A DNA stretch of 64,000 bases, taken from Ga0077555 sp033764055. GTDB taxonomy: Bacteria; Pseudomonadota; Alphaproteobacteria; Rhizobiales; Hyphomicrobiaceae. The notes under the pieces were generated by a model that ran no database searches, had not been told where the DNA came from, and saw nothing but the letters and a program-made list of their open reading frames with translations. Both the position numbers and the translations under genes were made by a program. Location: NCBI GenBank assembly GCA_033764055.1, contig JANRJI010000124.1, forward strand, positions 1 through 64,000, in the 5' to 3' direction. Shown piece by piece: positions 1 to 8,388 of the stretch (its first letter is position 1; each line of letters starts with the position of its first letter).

Positions 1-48
1 GATGGTACTTCGTCTCAAGACGCGGGAGAGTAGGTCGTCGCCAGGTCT
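1..48 (+). rRNA. rrf: 5S ribosomal RNA, 3' end (partial)
   Basis: The first 48 bases match the 3' part of an alphaproteobacterial 5S rRNA: the GATGGTACT segment, the CGTCTCAAGACGCGGGAGAG arm and the terminal strand GTCGTCGCCAGGTCT. The rest of the gene, and presumably the 16S-23S operon, lies before the window. The 3' end is placed at the final CAGGTCT by analogy and may be off by one or two bases. Confidence 0.9.
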
Positions 49-99
49 GCCAAATCGTGAAGGAATACGTCGAGATCTCCTCTCTACACCCCGCATCCC

Positions 100-133
100 G
101 CAACGCCGTCCGGAACCCCCGGGGCGGCGTTGC
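100..133 (+). terminator. Hairpin after the 5S rRNA, possible rRNA operon terminator
   Basis: A perfect 9-bp inverted repeat (GCAACGCCG at 100-108, CGGCGTTGC at 125-133) encloses a 16-nt GC-rich loop about 50 nt after the 5S rRNA. No T-run follows, so it is not a textbook intrinsic terminator. Its position makes it the best candidate for the end of the rRNA transcript. Confidence 0.4.
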
Positions 134-549
134 CGCATGAGTGCCGGGCATGGCCTTTATGTCGGAGGTGGACGTCCACCGCCGGGGGCTGACGGTGCGT
201 GCCTTGAGCCGACGGCTACTTCGTCGCTGCTATTGCGCGGAAATCCCAGGCCTAGCCGGCGCCGGCGGATGGGAACACTTGCCAGGGCGGCCAGCGGTCC
301 TGGGAGGACTGGTCCTGTGGCGCCCTACCGAGGCCGCAGTGTTGCACCTTGGAGGCCCGGCGTGGCCCGAGAGGCGGAGCAGCCTGGTGGACGCTTTGGA
401 GCGGCGCCCATGGAGCGGCCGGTGGAGTTGGCGGTGGGGCGGAGCCATCTCGATCGTCACGGTCACCATTCCATTCGCCATCGTTCTTGCCTCCTCGGGG
501 GCGCGATGCTCCCCTGTCTGCGCGGGCATGATGGCAAGCGGGACGGCAG
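134..549. other. Spacer with no convincing gene
   Basis: About 415 bases between the 5S hairpin and the flavoprotein gene. Several open frames cross it, but their translations are rich in Arg, Pro and Gly without domain character, and the plus-strand frame from 141 runs into the start of the flavoprotein gene. The promoter of the flavoprotein gene must lie here, but I cannot place it. Confidence 0.5.
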
Positions 550-2037
550 ATGGACGAAACTGATGTGGTCGTCGTCGGTGGCGGAGGGGCGGGGCTTGCA
601 GCCGCGGCCGCTGCTGCAAGCTTGGGCCGCAGGGTCGTTCTGGTCGAGAAGAGTCACCAGCTCGGAGGCAGCACGGCGTGGTCCGTCGGGTCGATCTCGG
701 CGACGAACACGCCGCAGCAGCGGCACGCCGGTATCGTCGATCACCCGGATGCGCATTTCGAGGACCTGGAGACGTTGGCCGGCCCGATGGCCAACCGCGA
801 TAATCGGGAGTTGCGTCGGCTCCTGGTGGACAATGTGACCGCGACGATGGCGTGGCTCGAGGATGTCGGGCTCGTGTTCGTCGGGCCCAATGTCGAGCCG
901 CCGCATCGGCTTCCGCGGATGCACAACGTCGTTCCGAACTCGCGGGCCTTCCCAGCCGTGCTCGGTCGGCATTGCCGGCGCGCCGGTGTCGATATCCGGC
1001 TCGGCCACCTCGCCGACCGTCTGCTGCTGGAGAGCGGGCGCGTTGTCGGCGTCAGTCTTAAGCGTGGTGGGCGGCCTGCCGGAGCGATCCGAGCCAAGGG
1101 TGCCGTCGTGCTGGCGGGCGGCGATTTCAGCGCGAGCCGCGAGTTGAAAGAGAGACTCGCGGGGCCGGCGACTGCGAGCCTCGAGCCGGTGAACCCGGAA
1201 GCGACGGGCGATGCGCTGCGTATCGCACTCGAGGTCGGCGCCGAGGTCGTGAACGGCGACATTGTGCGTGGTCCAATCATACGCTTCGTGCCGCCCAAGC
1301 GGGAGAGCCTGTTGCGGAGGCTGCCACCGAGGCGGACCCTTGGATTGGCGATGCGATGGTCGCTCGGACATCTGCCGGACACGATACGCCGTTCATTCGC
1401 CATGAGCTTCCTGACGACCGCGCTCGGTCCCTCGAAGGCCCTTTTCGAGGCGGGCGCGATACTCGTCAATGCAGAGGGGCGTCGCTTTGTCGATGAGCTC
1501 GGCCGTCCCAGCGAGGCGGTCGCCGCGCAGCCGGGAGGACTTGCCTACATCGTTCTCGACGGCCGGCTTTCGCGGCATTTCCGGGCCTGGCCGAATTTCG
1601 TGTCGACGGCCCCAGGCGTCGCATATGCCTATCTCGGCGACTATCGCCGCAATCGTCGCGACATCTTTCATGAGGCGCCGGACGTTGGCGGCTTGGCCCG
1701 ATCCCTGGAGGTCCCTGTCGCCGAGCTCGAGAGGAGCATTGCGGAAACACGAGCTGGGGCGGGAGCGGAGAGGTCATTGGGGGAGCCGCCGTTCATCGCC
1801 TTGGGACCCGTCAGGAGCTACGTCGTGTTCACGGACGGGGGATTGCGTGTGACCCAACAGCTCGAGGTCATGGGGCGCGATGGCTTGCCGATCGGTGGGC
1901 TCTACGCGGCGGGCTCGACAGGACAAGGGGGCGTGCTGCTCGAGGGCCACGGCCATCATCTCGGCTGGGCGTTCGTTTCGGGACGCATCGCCGGCCGCAA
2001 CGCGGCACTCCAGGTCGGTGCTGCGCTCGGGCCCTGA
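550..2037 (+). CDS. FAD-dependent oxidoreductase, FAD_binding_2 family
   Basis: A 495-residue flavoprotein of the fumarate reductase / 3-ketosteroid dehydrogenase type. The N-terminus holds the Rossmann glycine motif (GGGGAG, residues 10-15), then the ribose-binding Glu33 (VLVEK) and a GGST segment at 39-42. Near the C-terminus is the family's typical second flavin-contact region (YAAGSTGQGG, then an EGHGHHLGWA stretch). There is no signal peptide and no heme domain, so it is probably a soluble dehydrogenase or reductase. The substrate cannot be told. It appears monocistronic: the next gene is convergent. The start is set by the ATG just before the nucleotide-binding strand; the ribosome site is weak. 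Confidence 0.85.
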   Translation: MDETDVVVVGGGGAGLAAAAAAASLGRRVVLVEKSHQLGGSTAWSVGSISATNTPQQRHAGIVDHPDAHFEDLETLAGPMANRDNRELRRLLVDNVTATMAWLEDVGLVFVGPNVEPPHRLPRMHNVVPNSRAFPAVLGRHCRRAGVDIRLGHLADRLLLESGRVVGVSLKRGGRPAGAIRAKGAVVLAGGDFSASRELKERLAGPATASLEPVNPEATGDALRIALEVGAEVVNGDIVRGPIIRFVPPKRESLLRRLPPRRTLGLAMRWSLGHLPDTIRRSFAMSFLTTALGPSKALFEAGAILVNAEGRRFVDELGRPSEAVAAQPGGLAYIVLDGRLSRHFRAWPNFVSTAPGVAYAYLGDYRRNRRDIFHEAPDVGGLARSLEVPVAELERSIAETRAGAGAERSLGEPPFIALGPVRSYVVFTDGGLRVTQQLEVMGRDGLPIGGLYAAGSTGQGGVLLEGHGHHLGWAFVSGRIAGRNAALQVGAALGP

Positions 2038-2217
2038 TTGATCATGGGCCAGGCCTTGGACCAAAGTCTTCGGGCATCGCCGGCTACCGGCTCCGATGGC
2101 TGTCGGCAAAAGCCGGTCGGCGTGCTCGCGATCGGATTTGAGACGGGCGGCGCATTATCACCCCTTTGGCTTCGACGGGCAGGAGCAATCTGGCGGACGA
2201 TCCAATCATCCAGGGCT

Positions 2218-2814
2218 TCACGCCGCCCTGCGGACGTTTTCGATGCGTGAGGCGATCAGCCGGTCGACCTTGCGGACCTCCGGGATGCCAATGAGCACCT
2301 CGGTGTCCTCGACCCTGTCGCCGTCGCTGTCACGGCGGATGCCGGTCACCACCTTGAGCGTGCCCGTGCCATCTCGCCGCTCAATTCGCTCGGTGCGCAC
2401 GATTGACGAAGTGGCATGGGACTTCACGGTCAAGCGCCGACCAACCGTGATCGTCAGGAAGCGATGGTTGCTGACAGCGTGGACGGTCCGCCGGGCCCTA
2501 GACCATGCGGCGAACGGTGCCAGCATCATGCCGATGCCGATCAGGACGAAGGGCAACCCGAACAACGGGAACACGATGCCCATGATCGAATGGGTCGGGC
2601 TCGGCGGGGGCTTCCCCGACAACCAGCCGCCGAGAGCCATGTATTCCCAGCCGAGCGAGAATGCCGTCCAAGGGATGGCAAAAAGCCAGATGGGCAAGGA
2701 CGCAAGGAAAGCCCGCAAGGCGCTCGGGCGACCGGTCCACAGAATGGGCTCGCCCGGCAGCTCCTTGGCGAGTGCATCCCGGAGGCGGCGGGGCAACGAG
2801 GTTGGCGTGCTCAT
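2218..2814 (-). CDS. PH-domain-like membrane protein
   Basis: A protein of 198 residues. The N-terminus has a GEPILWTGRPS motif typical of bacterial PH-like (bPH/YdbT-type) proteins. Two hydrophobic segments follow (about residues 33-62 and 77-105), and the C-terminal part, with short beta-like strands (HRFLTITVGRRLTVKS, then an ERRDGTGTLKV stretch), resembles the cytoplasmic PH fold. The specific role is unknown; members of this group sit in the inner membrane and are usually annotated by domain only. It is transcribed convergently with the flavoprotein gene and divergently from the methyltransferase gene at 2921. Confidence 0.7.
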   Translation of the reverse strand: MSTPTSLPRRLRDALAKELPGEPILWTGRPSALRAFLASLPIWLFAIPWTAFSLGWEYMALGGWLSGKPPPSPTHSIMGIVFPLFGLPFVLIGIGMMLAPFAAWSRARRTVHAVSNHRFLTITVGRRLTVKSHATSSIVRTERIERRDGTGTLKVVTGIRRDSDGDRVEDTEVLIGIPEVRKVDRLIASRIENVRRAA

Positions 2815-2920
2815 GCTGGCAGCCTAGCGGTGGCGTGCTATGGAACTGCGAAGGTCTTGCTGACGGCCGTGCGAATTTCACCGTCAGCGTTGTCAAATCG
2901 TGAGCGAAAGGGGTCGGGCG

Positions 2921-3721
2921 ATGTCGAAGGAGCTCGTGCAGAGGCAGTTCGGCGCAAATGCAGCAGCCTACCTCACATCGACCGTTCACGCCAAAGGGGC
3001 GAGCCTGGCGCGGCTTGTCGAGCTGGTGGGGCCGAAGAGCAGCTGGGTTGCGCTCGACGTGGCAACCGGCGCGGGACATACGGCGGCTCAGTTCGCACCA
3101 CATGTGGCGCGCGTCGTGGCAAGCGACCTGACGCCGGAAATGCTCGCGCAGGTGAGGAAGCTCGCCGCCGAGAAGGGGCTCGCCAACATGGAGACGACGA
3201 TCGCCGACGCCGAGGCGATGCCGTTCCCCGACCAGCATTTCGATCTGGTGACGTGTCGCATAGCACCGCATCACTTTTCGAGCATCGCCATGTTCCTGTC
3301 GGAGGTGCGACGGGTCCTCAAGCCCGGTGGCGTCTTTGCGCTGGTGGACAACGTCTCGCCTGACGAGGAGACCACACCGGGCTTCTCGTCCGCAGAGCTG
3401 CGCGACGCCGCAATCGCCTACAATGCCTTCGAGAAGGTTCGCGATCCCAGCCACGGGCGAGCCTTGCCTACGGCCGAATGGCTCGAGCTGATGAGCGAGG
3501 TGGGGCTTGAGCTCGTACACCGCGAGCATGCTCCGAAGGCCATGGACTTCGCGTCGTGGGTGAAGACTATGAACGTGCCCGCCGAGACCGTACCGCAACT
3601 CGCGGCGATGCTCGACGAGGCCAGCCCCGCGTTACGCGCCTTCCTCAAACCGACCAACGAGAATGGCAAGCGAGGGTTCACGCTGGACGAGCTGATTGCC
3701 ATAGCCCGCCGGCCGGCCTGA
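2921..3721 (+). CDS. Class I SAM-dependent methyltransferase, UbiE-like
   Basis: A protein of 266 residues with the SAM-binding fold: motif I VALDVATGAGHTA, an acidic strand end (ASDLTPEM), motif II-like FDLVTCRIAPHHF, and the RVLKPGGVFALVD motif typical of the UbiE/Methyltransf_11 family. An in-frame GTG lies at 2900, but the ATG at 2921 follows AAAGGGG at a good distance and is preferred. The substrate is unknown. The exporter gene starts 15 nt after its stop, so the two are probably co-transcribed. Confidence 0.85.
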   Translation: MSKELVQRQFGANAAAYLTSTVHAKGASLARLVELVGPKSSWVALDVATGAGHTAAQFAPHVARVVASDLTPEMLAQVRKLAAEKGLANMETTIADAEAMPFPDQHFDLVTCRIAPHHFSSIAMFLSEVRRVLKPGGVFALVDNVSPDEETTPGFSSAELRDAAIAYNAFEKVRDPSHGRALPTAEWLELMSEVGLELVHREHAPKAMDFASWVKTMNVPAETVPQLAAMLDEASPALRAFLKPTNENGKRGFTLDELIAIARRPA

Positions 3722-3736
3722 AGGAGGCACCCAAGC

Positions 3737-4699
3737 GTGCAGGATAATCCCGACCGGTCCCTGCCGCCGCAGATCGCGGCGTCAGGCAGAGAGCCCGTGC
3801 GGCGGCAGTCGCTCGATGCTTTCGCCGTCGTGCTGTTGCTCATCATGTGCATGTGCCTCGCCGTAGGGCAGGTGGCCATCAAGGTGGCGAACGACGGGAT
3901 CTCTCCGCTATTCCAGGCGGGTTTGCGGTCGGGTGGCGCGGCTATGCTGCTGGGGGGGCTCGCGGCTGCTCGCGGGGTCAGGCTCTTCGAGCTCGATCGG
4001 ACGCTGTGGCCGTCGCTGCTGGTCAGCGTGCTGTTCGCCGCCGAGTTTGCACTCCTCTACCCGGGACTGCGCCTGACCACGGCGGCGCATGGCGTGATCC
4101 TGCTCTACACGTCACCGTTCGTGGTGGCCGTCGGCGCACATTTCCTCATTCCGGGCGATCGGCTCACGAAGGTGAAGATCGCGGGGCTGTTGCTGGCATT
4201 CGCCGGCGTCGCGACCGTGGTGATGGGACGAGAGGCTGCACAGTCCGGCATGGCCTCAATGGGACCGACTCTGACCGGCGACCTGTTGTGTCTCGGGGGT
4301 GCGCTGGCGTGGGGCGGCCTCACACTCGTCATCCGCGCCAGTGCCCTGCAGAAGGTCTCACCAGAGCGGGTCACTTTCGTCCAGCTCCTTCTTTCGGCGC
4401 CGATGCTCATCGGGCTGTCTCTGGCGATCGGCGAGCCGGGATTGACGAACCCGCAGCCGGTCCACTGGGGCGCCTTCGCCTTCACGGTGGTATTCGTTGG
4501 ATTCTTCGTCTTCACGGCAACGAACTGGCTCTACCTGCGCTATCCGGCGTCGCGCGTGATGGCCTTCCTGCTGCTCACACCCGTGTTCGGTGTCGTGGCT
4601 GCTCATCTCATCCTCGGCGAGGCATTGAGCAACACGCTGGTCGTGGGGCTCGGCCTCGTCGTGGCGGGCCTTTGGCTCGTCAACAGGCGTCCGGCCTAG
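3737..4699 (+). CDS. EamA/DMT-family transporter
   Basis: A 320-residue inner-membrane protein with about ten hydrophobic helices in two similar halves, the arrangement of drug/metabolite transporters (two EamA domains). The first half contains the characteristic LYPGLRLTTAAHGVILLYTSPF segment; the second ends with the VFGVVAAHLILGEAL motif. The cytoplasmic N-terminus is about 25 residues. The start is GTG, preceded by AAGGAGG nine bases upstream. It follows the methyltransferase gene closely. It probably exports a small metabolite, but the substrate cannot be inferred. Confidence 0.85.
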   Translation: MQDNPDRSLPPQIAASGREPVRRQSLDAFAVVLLLIMCMCLAVGQVAIKVANDGISPLFQAGLRSGGAAMLLGGLAAARGVRLFELDRTLWPSLLVSVLFAAEFALLYPGLRLTTAAHGVILLYTSPFVVAVGAHFLIPGDRLTKVKIAGLLLAFAGVATVVMGREAAQSGMASMGPTLTGDLLCLGGALAWGGLTLVIRASALQKVSPERVTFVQLLLSAPMLIGLSLAIGEPGLTNPQPVHWGAFAFTVVFVGFFVFTATNWLYLRYPASRVMAFLLLTPVFGVVAAHLILGEALSNTLVVGLGLVVAGLWLVNRRPA

Positions 4700-4794
4700 T
4701 GCGCCGGTGGCTGGTCATTGCTTTTGCCGAAAGCGCTTTTGGCAGATAGGTTGCCGCCTGCCCAGCCTGGGCCACCAACGTGAAAGGCGCACCG

Positions 4795-5535
4795 ATGTTC
4801 GATCCCGAGAAGCCGCCGGAGCTGGCTGTCGAGCGCTGGCTCAATGCAGGCGAGGCGCTGTCGCTCGCCAAGCTCCGTGGGCGTGTCGTCGTGGTCGTCG
4901 CCTTTCAGATGCTCTGTCCCGCCTGCGTCGCGCATGCGCTGCCGCAGGCGCGGCGACTGGCCGGCCGGTTCAATCCGGAGCAGGTGGTCGTGATCGGCCT
5001 GCACATCGGGCTCGAGCGTCATGACATGACGGACTCGGCTGCGCTCGAAGCCTTCGTCTCGGAGCATCGGCTGGCGTTTCCCATCGCCATCGACACGCCA
5101 AGAGACGACGGCCCGTCGACGACATTCGGCACGTACCAGATGCAGGGCACGCCGACGCTTCTCATGTTCGACCGCGAGGGGCGGCTCAGGCGGCATTATC
5201 TCGGCCAACCCGACGACATCATTCTGGCTGCCGAGATCATGGCTCTCGCCATCGAGGACAAAGGCGCTCCACGTGGCGAGGCAGCCCGGATCGAGCGCAA
5301 GATCGCAGCGACGCTCGATGCCAACTCGCACGATCATGATGGTCGCGACCACGACCACCATCACCATAACGATGGCGAAGCATGCGGCTGTGGCCACGCT
5401 CATGATCATGGCCACCATCATGCTCACGGACATCGCGGCGAGCATGGCCATGCGGGCGTCGGCATCCCGCGTGCTGCCGACGCGGACCGAATGACCGAGC
5501 CACCGACGGATATCGGAGGCCGCGGTCGTCGCTGA
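4795..5535 (+). CDS. Thioredoxin-like/peroxiredoxin protein with a His-rich C-terminal tail
   Basis: A protein of 246 residues. The first ~165 residues form a thioredoxin fold of the AhpC/TlpA kind with a CPAC active site (in QMLCPACVAHALPQA) and a cis-Pro loop (MQGTPTLLMFD). The last ~65 residues are a metal-binding-like tail full of His, Asp and Gly, with HDHDGRDHDHHHH-type runs and one CGCGH cluster. No signal peptide is seen, so it is probably cytoplasmic. The ATG at 4795 has GAAAGG seven bases upstream and is preferred over an in-frame GTG at 4780. The tail suggests binding of nickel, zinc, cobalt or copper; whether it buffers metal or tunes redox activity is inference. Confidence 0.8.
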   Translation: MFDPEKPPELAVERWLNAGEALSLAKLRGRVVVVVAFQMLCPACVAHALPQARRLAGRFNPEQVVVIGLHIGLERHDMTDSAALEAFVSEHRLAFPIAIDTPRDDGPSTTFGTYQMQGTPTLLMFDREGRLRRHYLGQPDDIILAAEIMALAIEDKGAPRGEAARIERKIAATLDANSHDHDGRDHDHHHHNDGEACGCGHAHDHGHHHAHGHRGEHGHAGVGIPRAADADRMTEPPTDIGGRGRR

Positions 5536-5567
5536 ACGCTTGCGCTCCCCTTCCCCGCGTCCCGGGA

Positions 5568-6308
5568 TTATCTCAGAGCCTGCAGCCGCTGCTCCGCTGC
5601 ACCATTGCCCCTGACGGCAGCGGCCTCGTACAAGCGGCGTGCGGTCGCAGTTTCAGCCATGACGCCGGTGATGCCGAGAGCGGCGAGAACGTTCGGGTCG
5701 TACGTCTCCGCCATCATGAAGAGAGCTTCGTTGCGCTCGACATTGGACGGGCTCGAGAGCAACTTGCGCGCGCCGACGACATTGCCTTCGAGGATCATGG
5801 CCTTGGCAATCGTAAGATCGTCCTCGGCCGTGGCGGATCGTGCCGATACGGCTGGCACCACGGCTGTGACTGGCTTCCGTGCCGCGTGGACCGGTTGCAC
5901 AGAGTCGATGATCGGCTGCTCGGTAGTGCGGGCGGTGAGGCGGGGCGCACTGACGAGGGATGGCAAAGCGCCGGCACCGGCTGTCAATGCACCGGGCGTG
6001 TCCGTCGGTGTGGTGCGTGTCAGCGAGAGCCAAGTCTCGGGGCCCCCTTTGCCGGTGACGGCCAACACCAGCGGAACGACGAGCACCAGTCCGCCGGCGA
6101 AACCAGCGCCACCCATCCACAAATGGTACCTCCAGGCGTCGGCGCGGGCGATACGATCGGATCGCTGCCGTAAGGCATCCGCCAGTCGCGGCGCGGCGCT
6201 CGAGGCGCCCATCTCTCGACCGAAGTCGGTGGCAAAGCTCGGCTGCGGAGACGACGTGCGCTCAGGCGTCATGAGCGGTCCCCACGTGTTGCCGACGGCG
6301 TCCGACAC
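5568..6308 (-). CDS. Single-pass membrane protein with a C-terminal TPR/SEL1-like segment
   Basis: A 246-residue protein I cannot assign to a named family. It has an N-terminal cytoplasmic region of about 65 residues, one membrane helix (GGAGFAGGLVLVVPLVLAV), a Pro/Ala/Thr-rich linker, and a C-terminal helical region (AEDDLTIAKAMILEGNVVGARKLLSS, then TARRLYEAAAVRGNGAAEQRL) that looks like one or two SEL1/TPR-type repeats. The topology suggests the repeats face the periplasm. It runs convergently toward the thioredoxin-like gene. Its promoter should lie in 6309-6480. Confidence 0.6.
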   Translation of the reverse strand: MSDAVGNTWGPLMTPERTSSPQPSFATDFGREMGASSAAPRLADALRQRSDRIARADAWRYHLWMGGAGFAGGLVLVVPLVLAVTGKGGPETWLSLTRTTPTDTPGALTAGAGALPSLVSAPRLTARTTEQPIIDSVQPVHAARKPVTAVVPAVSARSATAEDDLTIAKAMILEGNVVGARKLLSSPSNVERNEALFMMAETYDPNVLAALGITGVMAETATARRLYEAAAVRGNGAAEQRLQALR

Positions 6309-6748
6309 GCACGTCGGCAGCGCTCGTCAATCGATCACAGCAACGGTCTCGGCGACACCCGCGAGTGCCGCCTTTCCACTCCCCAAAACTCACGCATCGA
6401 CCTCGCCCGTTGGGACCGCCGCCGCCCGGTCGCTTGTCTGTATCGTGTTAACCGCCCCGATCGGATGAAAGCTAGCGTACGCCGACCGCCGGCTCAATGC
6501 GATTCGTAGCGTGCGAGAAATTCCTGCAAGACGGGGCCCGCGGCTGGCCACTTGGCCTGCCGGTTGTGATGGCTCTGGCTGCCACTGCGAGCGCCTCAGT
6601 TGGGAAAGCTATTGCCGGCTGCGTGCTGCCCGCGTCTGGCTGGCGATCAGATGCCGGGCGCGACCGATTTTGGCTGAGCCGAAAACAGGAATGCAAGCAG
6701 GCCCAGGCGGGTACTGGAGCATCCGCACGTTGCTTCAGGAGATGGTGA
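6309..6748. other. Intergenic stretch without a convincing gene
   Basis: About 440 bases between the start of the minus-strand membrane protein and the 3' end of tRNA-Thr. A short plus-strand frame (6497-6748) exists but has no recognisable domain, no clear ribosome site, and ends against the tRNA. A small AT-richer patch (TGTATCGTGTTAAC, near 6440) may be part of the promoter of the 6308 gene. Confidence 0.45.
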
Positions 6749-7087
6749 TGGTGCTGCCAGTGAGGATTGAACTCACGACCTCTCCCTTCATCACACCTGC
6801 ACTTTCGTGCCCGCCGCCATGCCCGGGTGGGACGTCGACGTTCGTGCGCTGGACCATCCCTTCGTCATGGGCTCGGCATCGCCAGTTGAGCGATAGCCTC
6901 GCCTTTAGACGCCGCCCGTCTGGCCTCTACACCTTCCCTGCATCGCGAGCGCGATGCGGGGCTTGGCTCGGGATTGCCGTCGGCCACGCCGGACGGTTTC
7001 CCCGAATTTGAGCGGTTTGATCCCGGCCGTTTCCAGCCGGGCAGGCAAATCTACCAAGGGAGTGCTCTACCACTGAGCTACGGCAGC
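6749..7087 (-). tRNA. tRNA-Thr(GGU), interrupted by a group I intron
   Basis: On the minus strand the 5' exon is 7087-7053 and the 3' exon 6788-6749. Joined, they give a 75-nt tRNA: acceptor GCTGCCG/TGGCAGC with one G-U pair, D arm GCTC/GAGC, anticodon stem CTCCC/GGGAG, anticodon loop TTGGTAA (anticodon GGU), T arm GTGAG/CTCAC with loop TTCAATC, discriminator A and an encoded CCA. The exons are separated by 264 nt inserted directly after U36. Neither half is a tRNA alone, and the reconstructed cloverleaf has no mismatch. Thr is called from the anticodon. The gene is isolated, with its promoter presumably in 7088-7230. Confidence 0.93.
6789..7052 (-). ncRNA. Group I intron (Azoarcus-like, IC3-type) in the tRNA-Thr anticodon loop
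   Basis: The 264-nt insert carries the core of a self-splicing group I intron. In intron numbering: guide GCC at 7-9 can pair with the exon end GGU as P1; P2 at about 12-31 has a GAAA loop; P3 is 38-41/138-141; P4 TCGGG 48-52 with CCCGA 81-85; P5 57-61/72-76; P6a 96-102/107-113; P7 GGCCA 128-132 with TGGTC 197-201; P8 155-163/171-178; a GCAC-GAAA-GTGC hairpin at 243-254; and a terminal G at 264. Segments such as TCAAATTCGGGGAAACC and GGTGTAGAGGCCAGACGG closely resemble the Azoarcus tRNA-Ile intron as I recall it. It encodes no protein. Group I introns remove themselves with a guanosine cofactor. Confidence 0.92.
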
Positions 7088-7254
7088 AATGGATAGCCGC
7101 TGGTGCCAAACCGCAGCGCAGCGCCTATCGAGCGGTTAGGTGCCACAGTGGCGGGGGCATGGCAAGCGGGTTCTTCCAAGTTTCAGTTTTGTTCTTTTAA
7201 AGTTCCCATTGTCGTGCTAGCAGGCACGTCGTGGCCACGGCCGGGATCGATGGC

Positions 7255-8388
7255 ATGAGCAAGCCAGAGCGAACGCACGACGATATCACCGATGCCGTTC
7301 AGGACGGGCTCGAGCGCGGACTGGTCGGTGAGGAGCTCAGGCGTGGCCGGGGAGCGCGCTCGAACCGGGTGGGTCGCTACGAGACCGAGCAGCGCAAAGC
7401 CTTCGACGACGGCTGGGAGACGCTCGGCGATCAGCGGCCTTGGCGAACCGAGGTTCGCGAGGAAACAGCAAAAAGCATCATTGCGACGAACGACAGCCCG
7501 GATCTGTCCTTCAGTCAATCGATCAATCCCTACCGGGGCTGCGAGCACGGCTGCATCTACTGCTATGCCCGACCCACACACTGCTATCTCGGACACTCGG
7601 CCGGGCTCGATTTCGAGACGAAGATCTATGCCAAGGTGAATGCCGCGGAGCTGCTCGAACGAGAGCTGGCCAAGCCCGGATACGAGGTGCGCACGATTGC
7701 GCTCGGGGCCGTGACGGACCCCTACCAGCCCATCGAAAGGCAGCGGGGCATCTCGAGACGCATTCTCGAAGTCTTGGACCGGACTGGACACCCGGTGGGC
7801 ATCGTCACAAAGTCGGCGGGCATCCTGCGTGACATCGACATTCTGGCGCGATTGGCAGAGAGACGCCTCGTCAAGGTCGCGATCTCGCTGACGACGCTCG
7901 ATGCGGAGCTCGCCCGGAGCATGGAGCCGAGGGCTGCCACTCCGCCGCGGCGGGTCGATACCATACGCCAGCTCGCTGCGGCGGGAGTGCCGGTGACGGC
8001 GATGGTCGCGCCCATAGTCCCGGCGCTCAACGACAGCGAAATCGAAGCCATCCTCGAGACGGCGCGCGATGCCGGGGCCGGAGAGGCCGGCTACGTGCTT
8101 CTGAGGTTGCCGCTCGAGCTCAAGTCCTTGTTCCGGGAATGGCTGGAGACCGACTATCCGGACCGGGCGCGGCGCGTCATCTCGGTGTTGCGAACCATGC
8201 ATGGAGGGAAGGACTACGTTGCTGCGTTCGGTCACAGGCAACGAGGCAGCGGACCCTACGCGGACCAGATCGCGGCGCGCTTTCGGCTGGCGCTGAAGCG
8301 CTTGGGTCTCAACACCCGCACGATGAAGGTGCGGACCGACCTGTTCCGGCCGCCGGTCGGCGTCGGCGGACAATTGCGGCTGCTTTGA
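7255..8388 (+). CDS. PA0069-family radical SAM protein
   Basis: A 377-residue member of the family named after Pseudomonas PA0069, related to spore photoproduct lyase-like radical SAM enzymes. The iron-sulfur ligands are in CEHGCIYC (CX3CX2C), preceded by SINPYRGC and followed by the ARPTHCYLGHSAGLDFE stretch typical of the family. Later motifs include GAVTDPYQPIER and the C-terminal RTDLFRPP. The physiological reaction is unknown. The ATG at 7255 is chosen; an in-frame GTG at 7231 with weak CAGG upstream is possible. It lies divergently from the tRNA-Thr gene. Confidence 0.88.
   Translation: MSKPERTHDDITDAVQDGLERGLVGEELRRGRGARSNRVGRYETEQRKAFDDGWETLGDQRPWRTEVREETAKSIIATNDSPDLSFSQSINPYRGCEHGCIYCYARPTHCYLGHSAGLDFETKIYAKVNAAELLERELAKPGYEVRTIALGAVTDPYQPIERQRGISRRILEVLDRTGHPVGIVTKSAGILRDIDILARLAERRLVKVAISLTTLDAELARSMEPRAATPPRRVDTIRQLAAAGVPVTAMVAPIVPALNDSEIEAILETARDAGAGEAGYVLLRLPLELKSLFREWLETDYPDRARRVISVLRTMHGGKDYVAAFGHRQRGSGPYADQIAARFRLALKRLGLNTRTMKVRTDLFRPPVGVGGQLRLL

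Noticed and set aside
134..563. Plus-strand reading frames in the first 560 bases, one of 140 residues
   Set aside because: Composition is Arg/Gly/Pro-rich without domains, no ribosome site is seen, and the frame runs into the flavoprotein start.
6749..7087. Two tRNA pieces read as degenerate or separate tRNA genes
   Set aside because: Neither half folds alone, but joined they make a perfect tRNA-Thr, and the insert has a full group I core.
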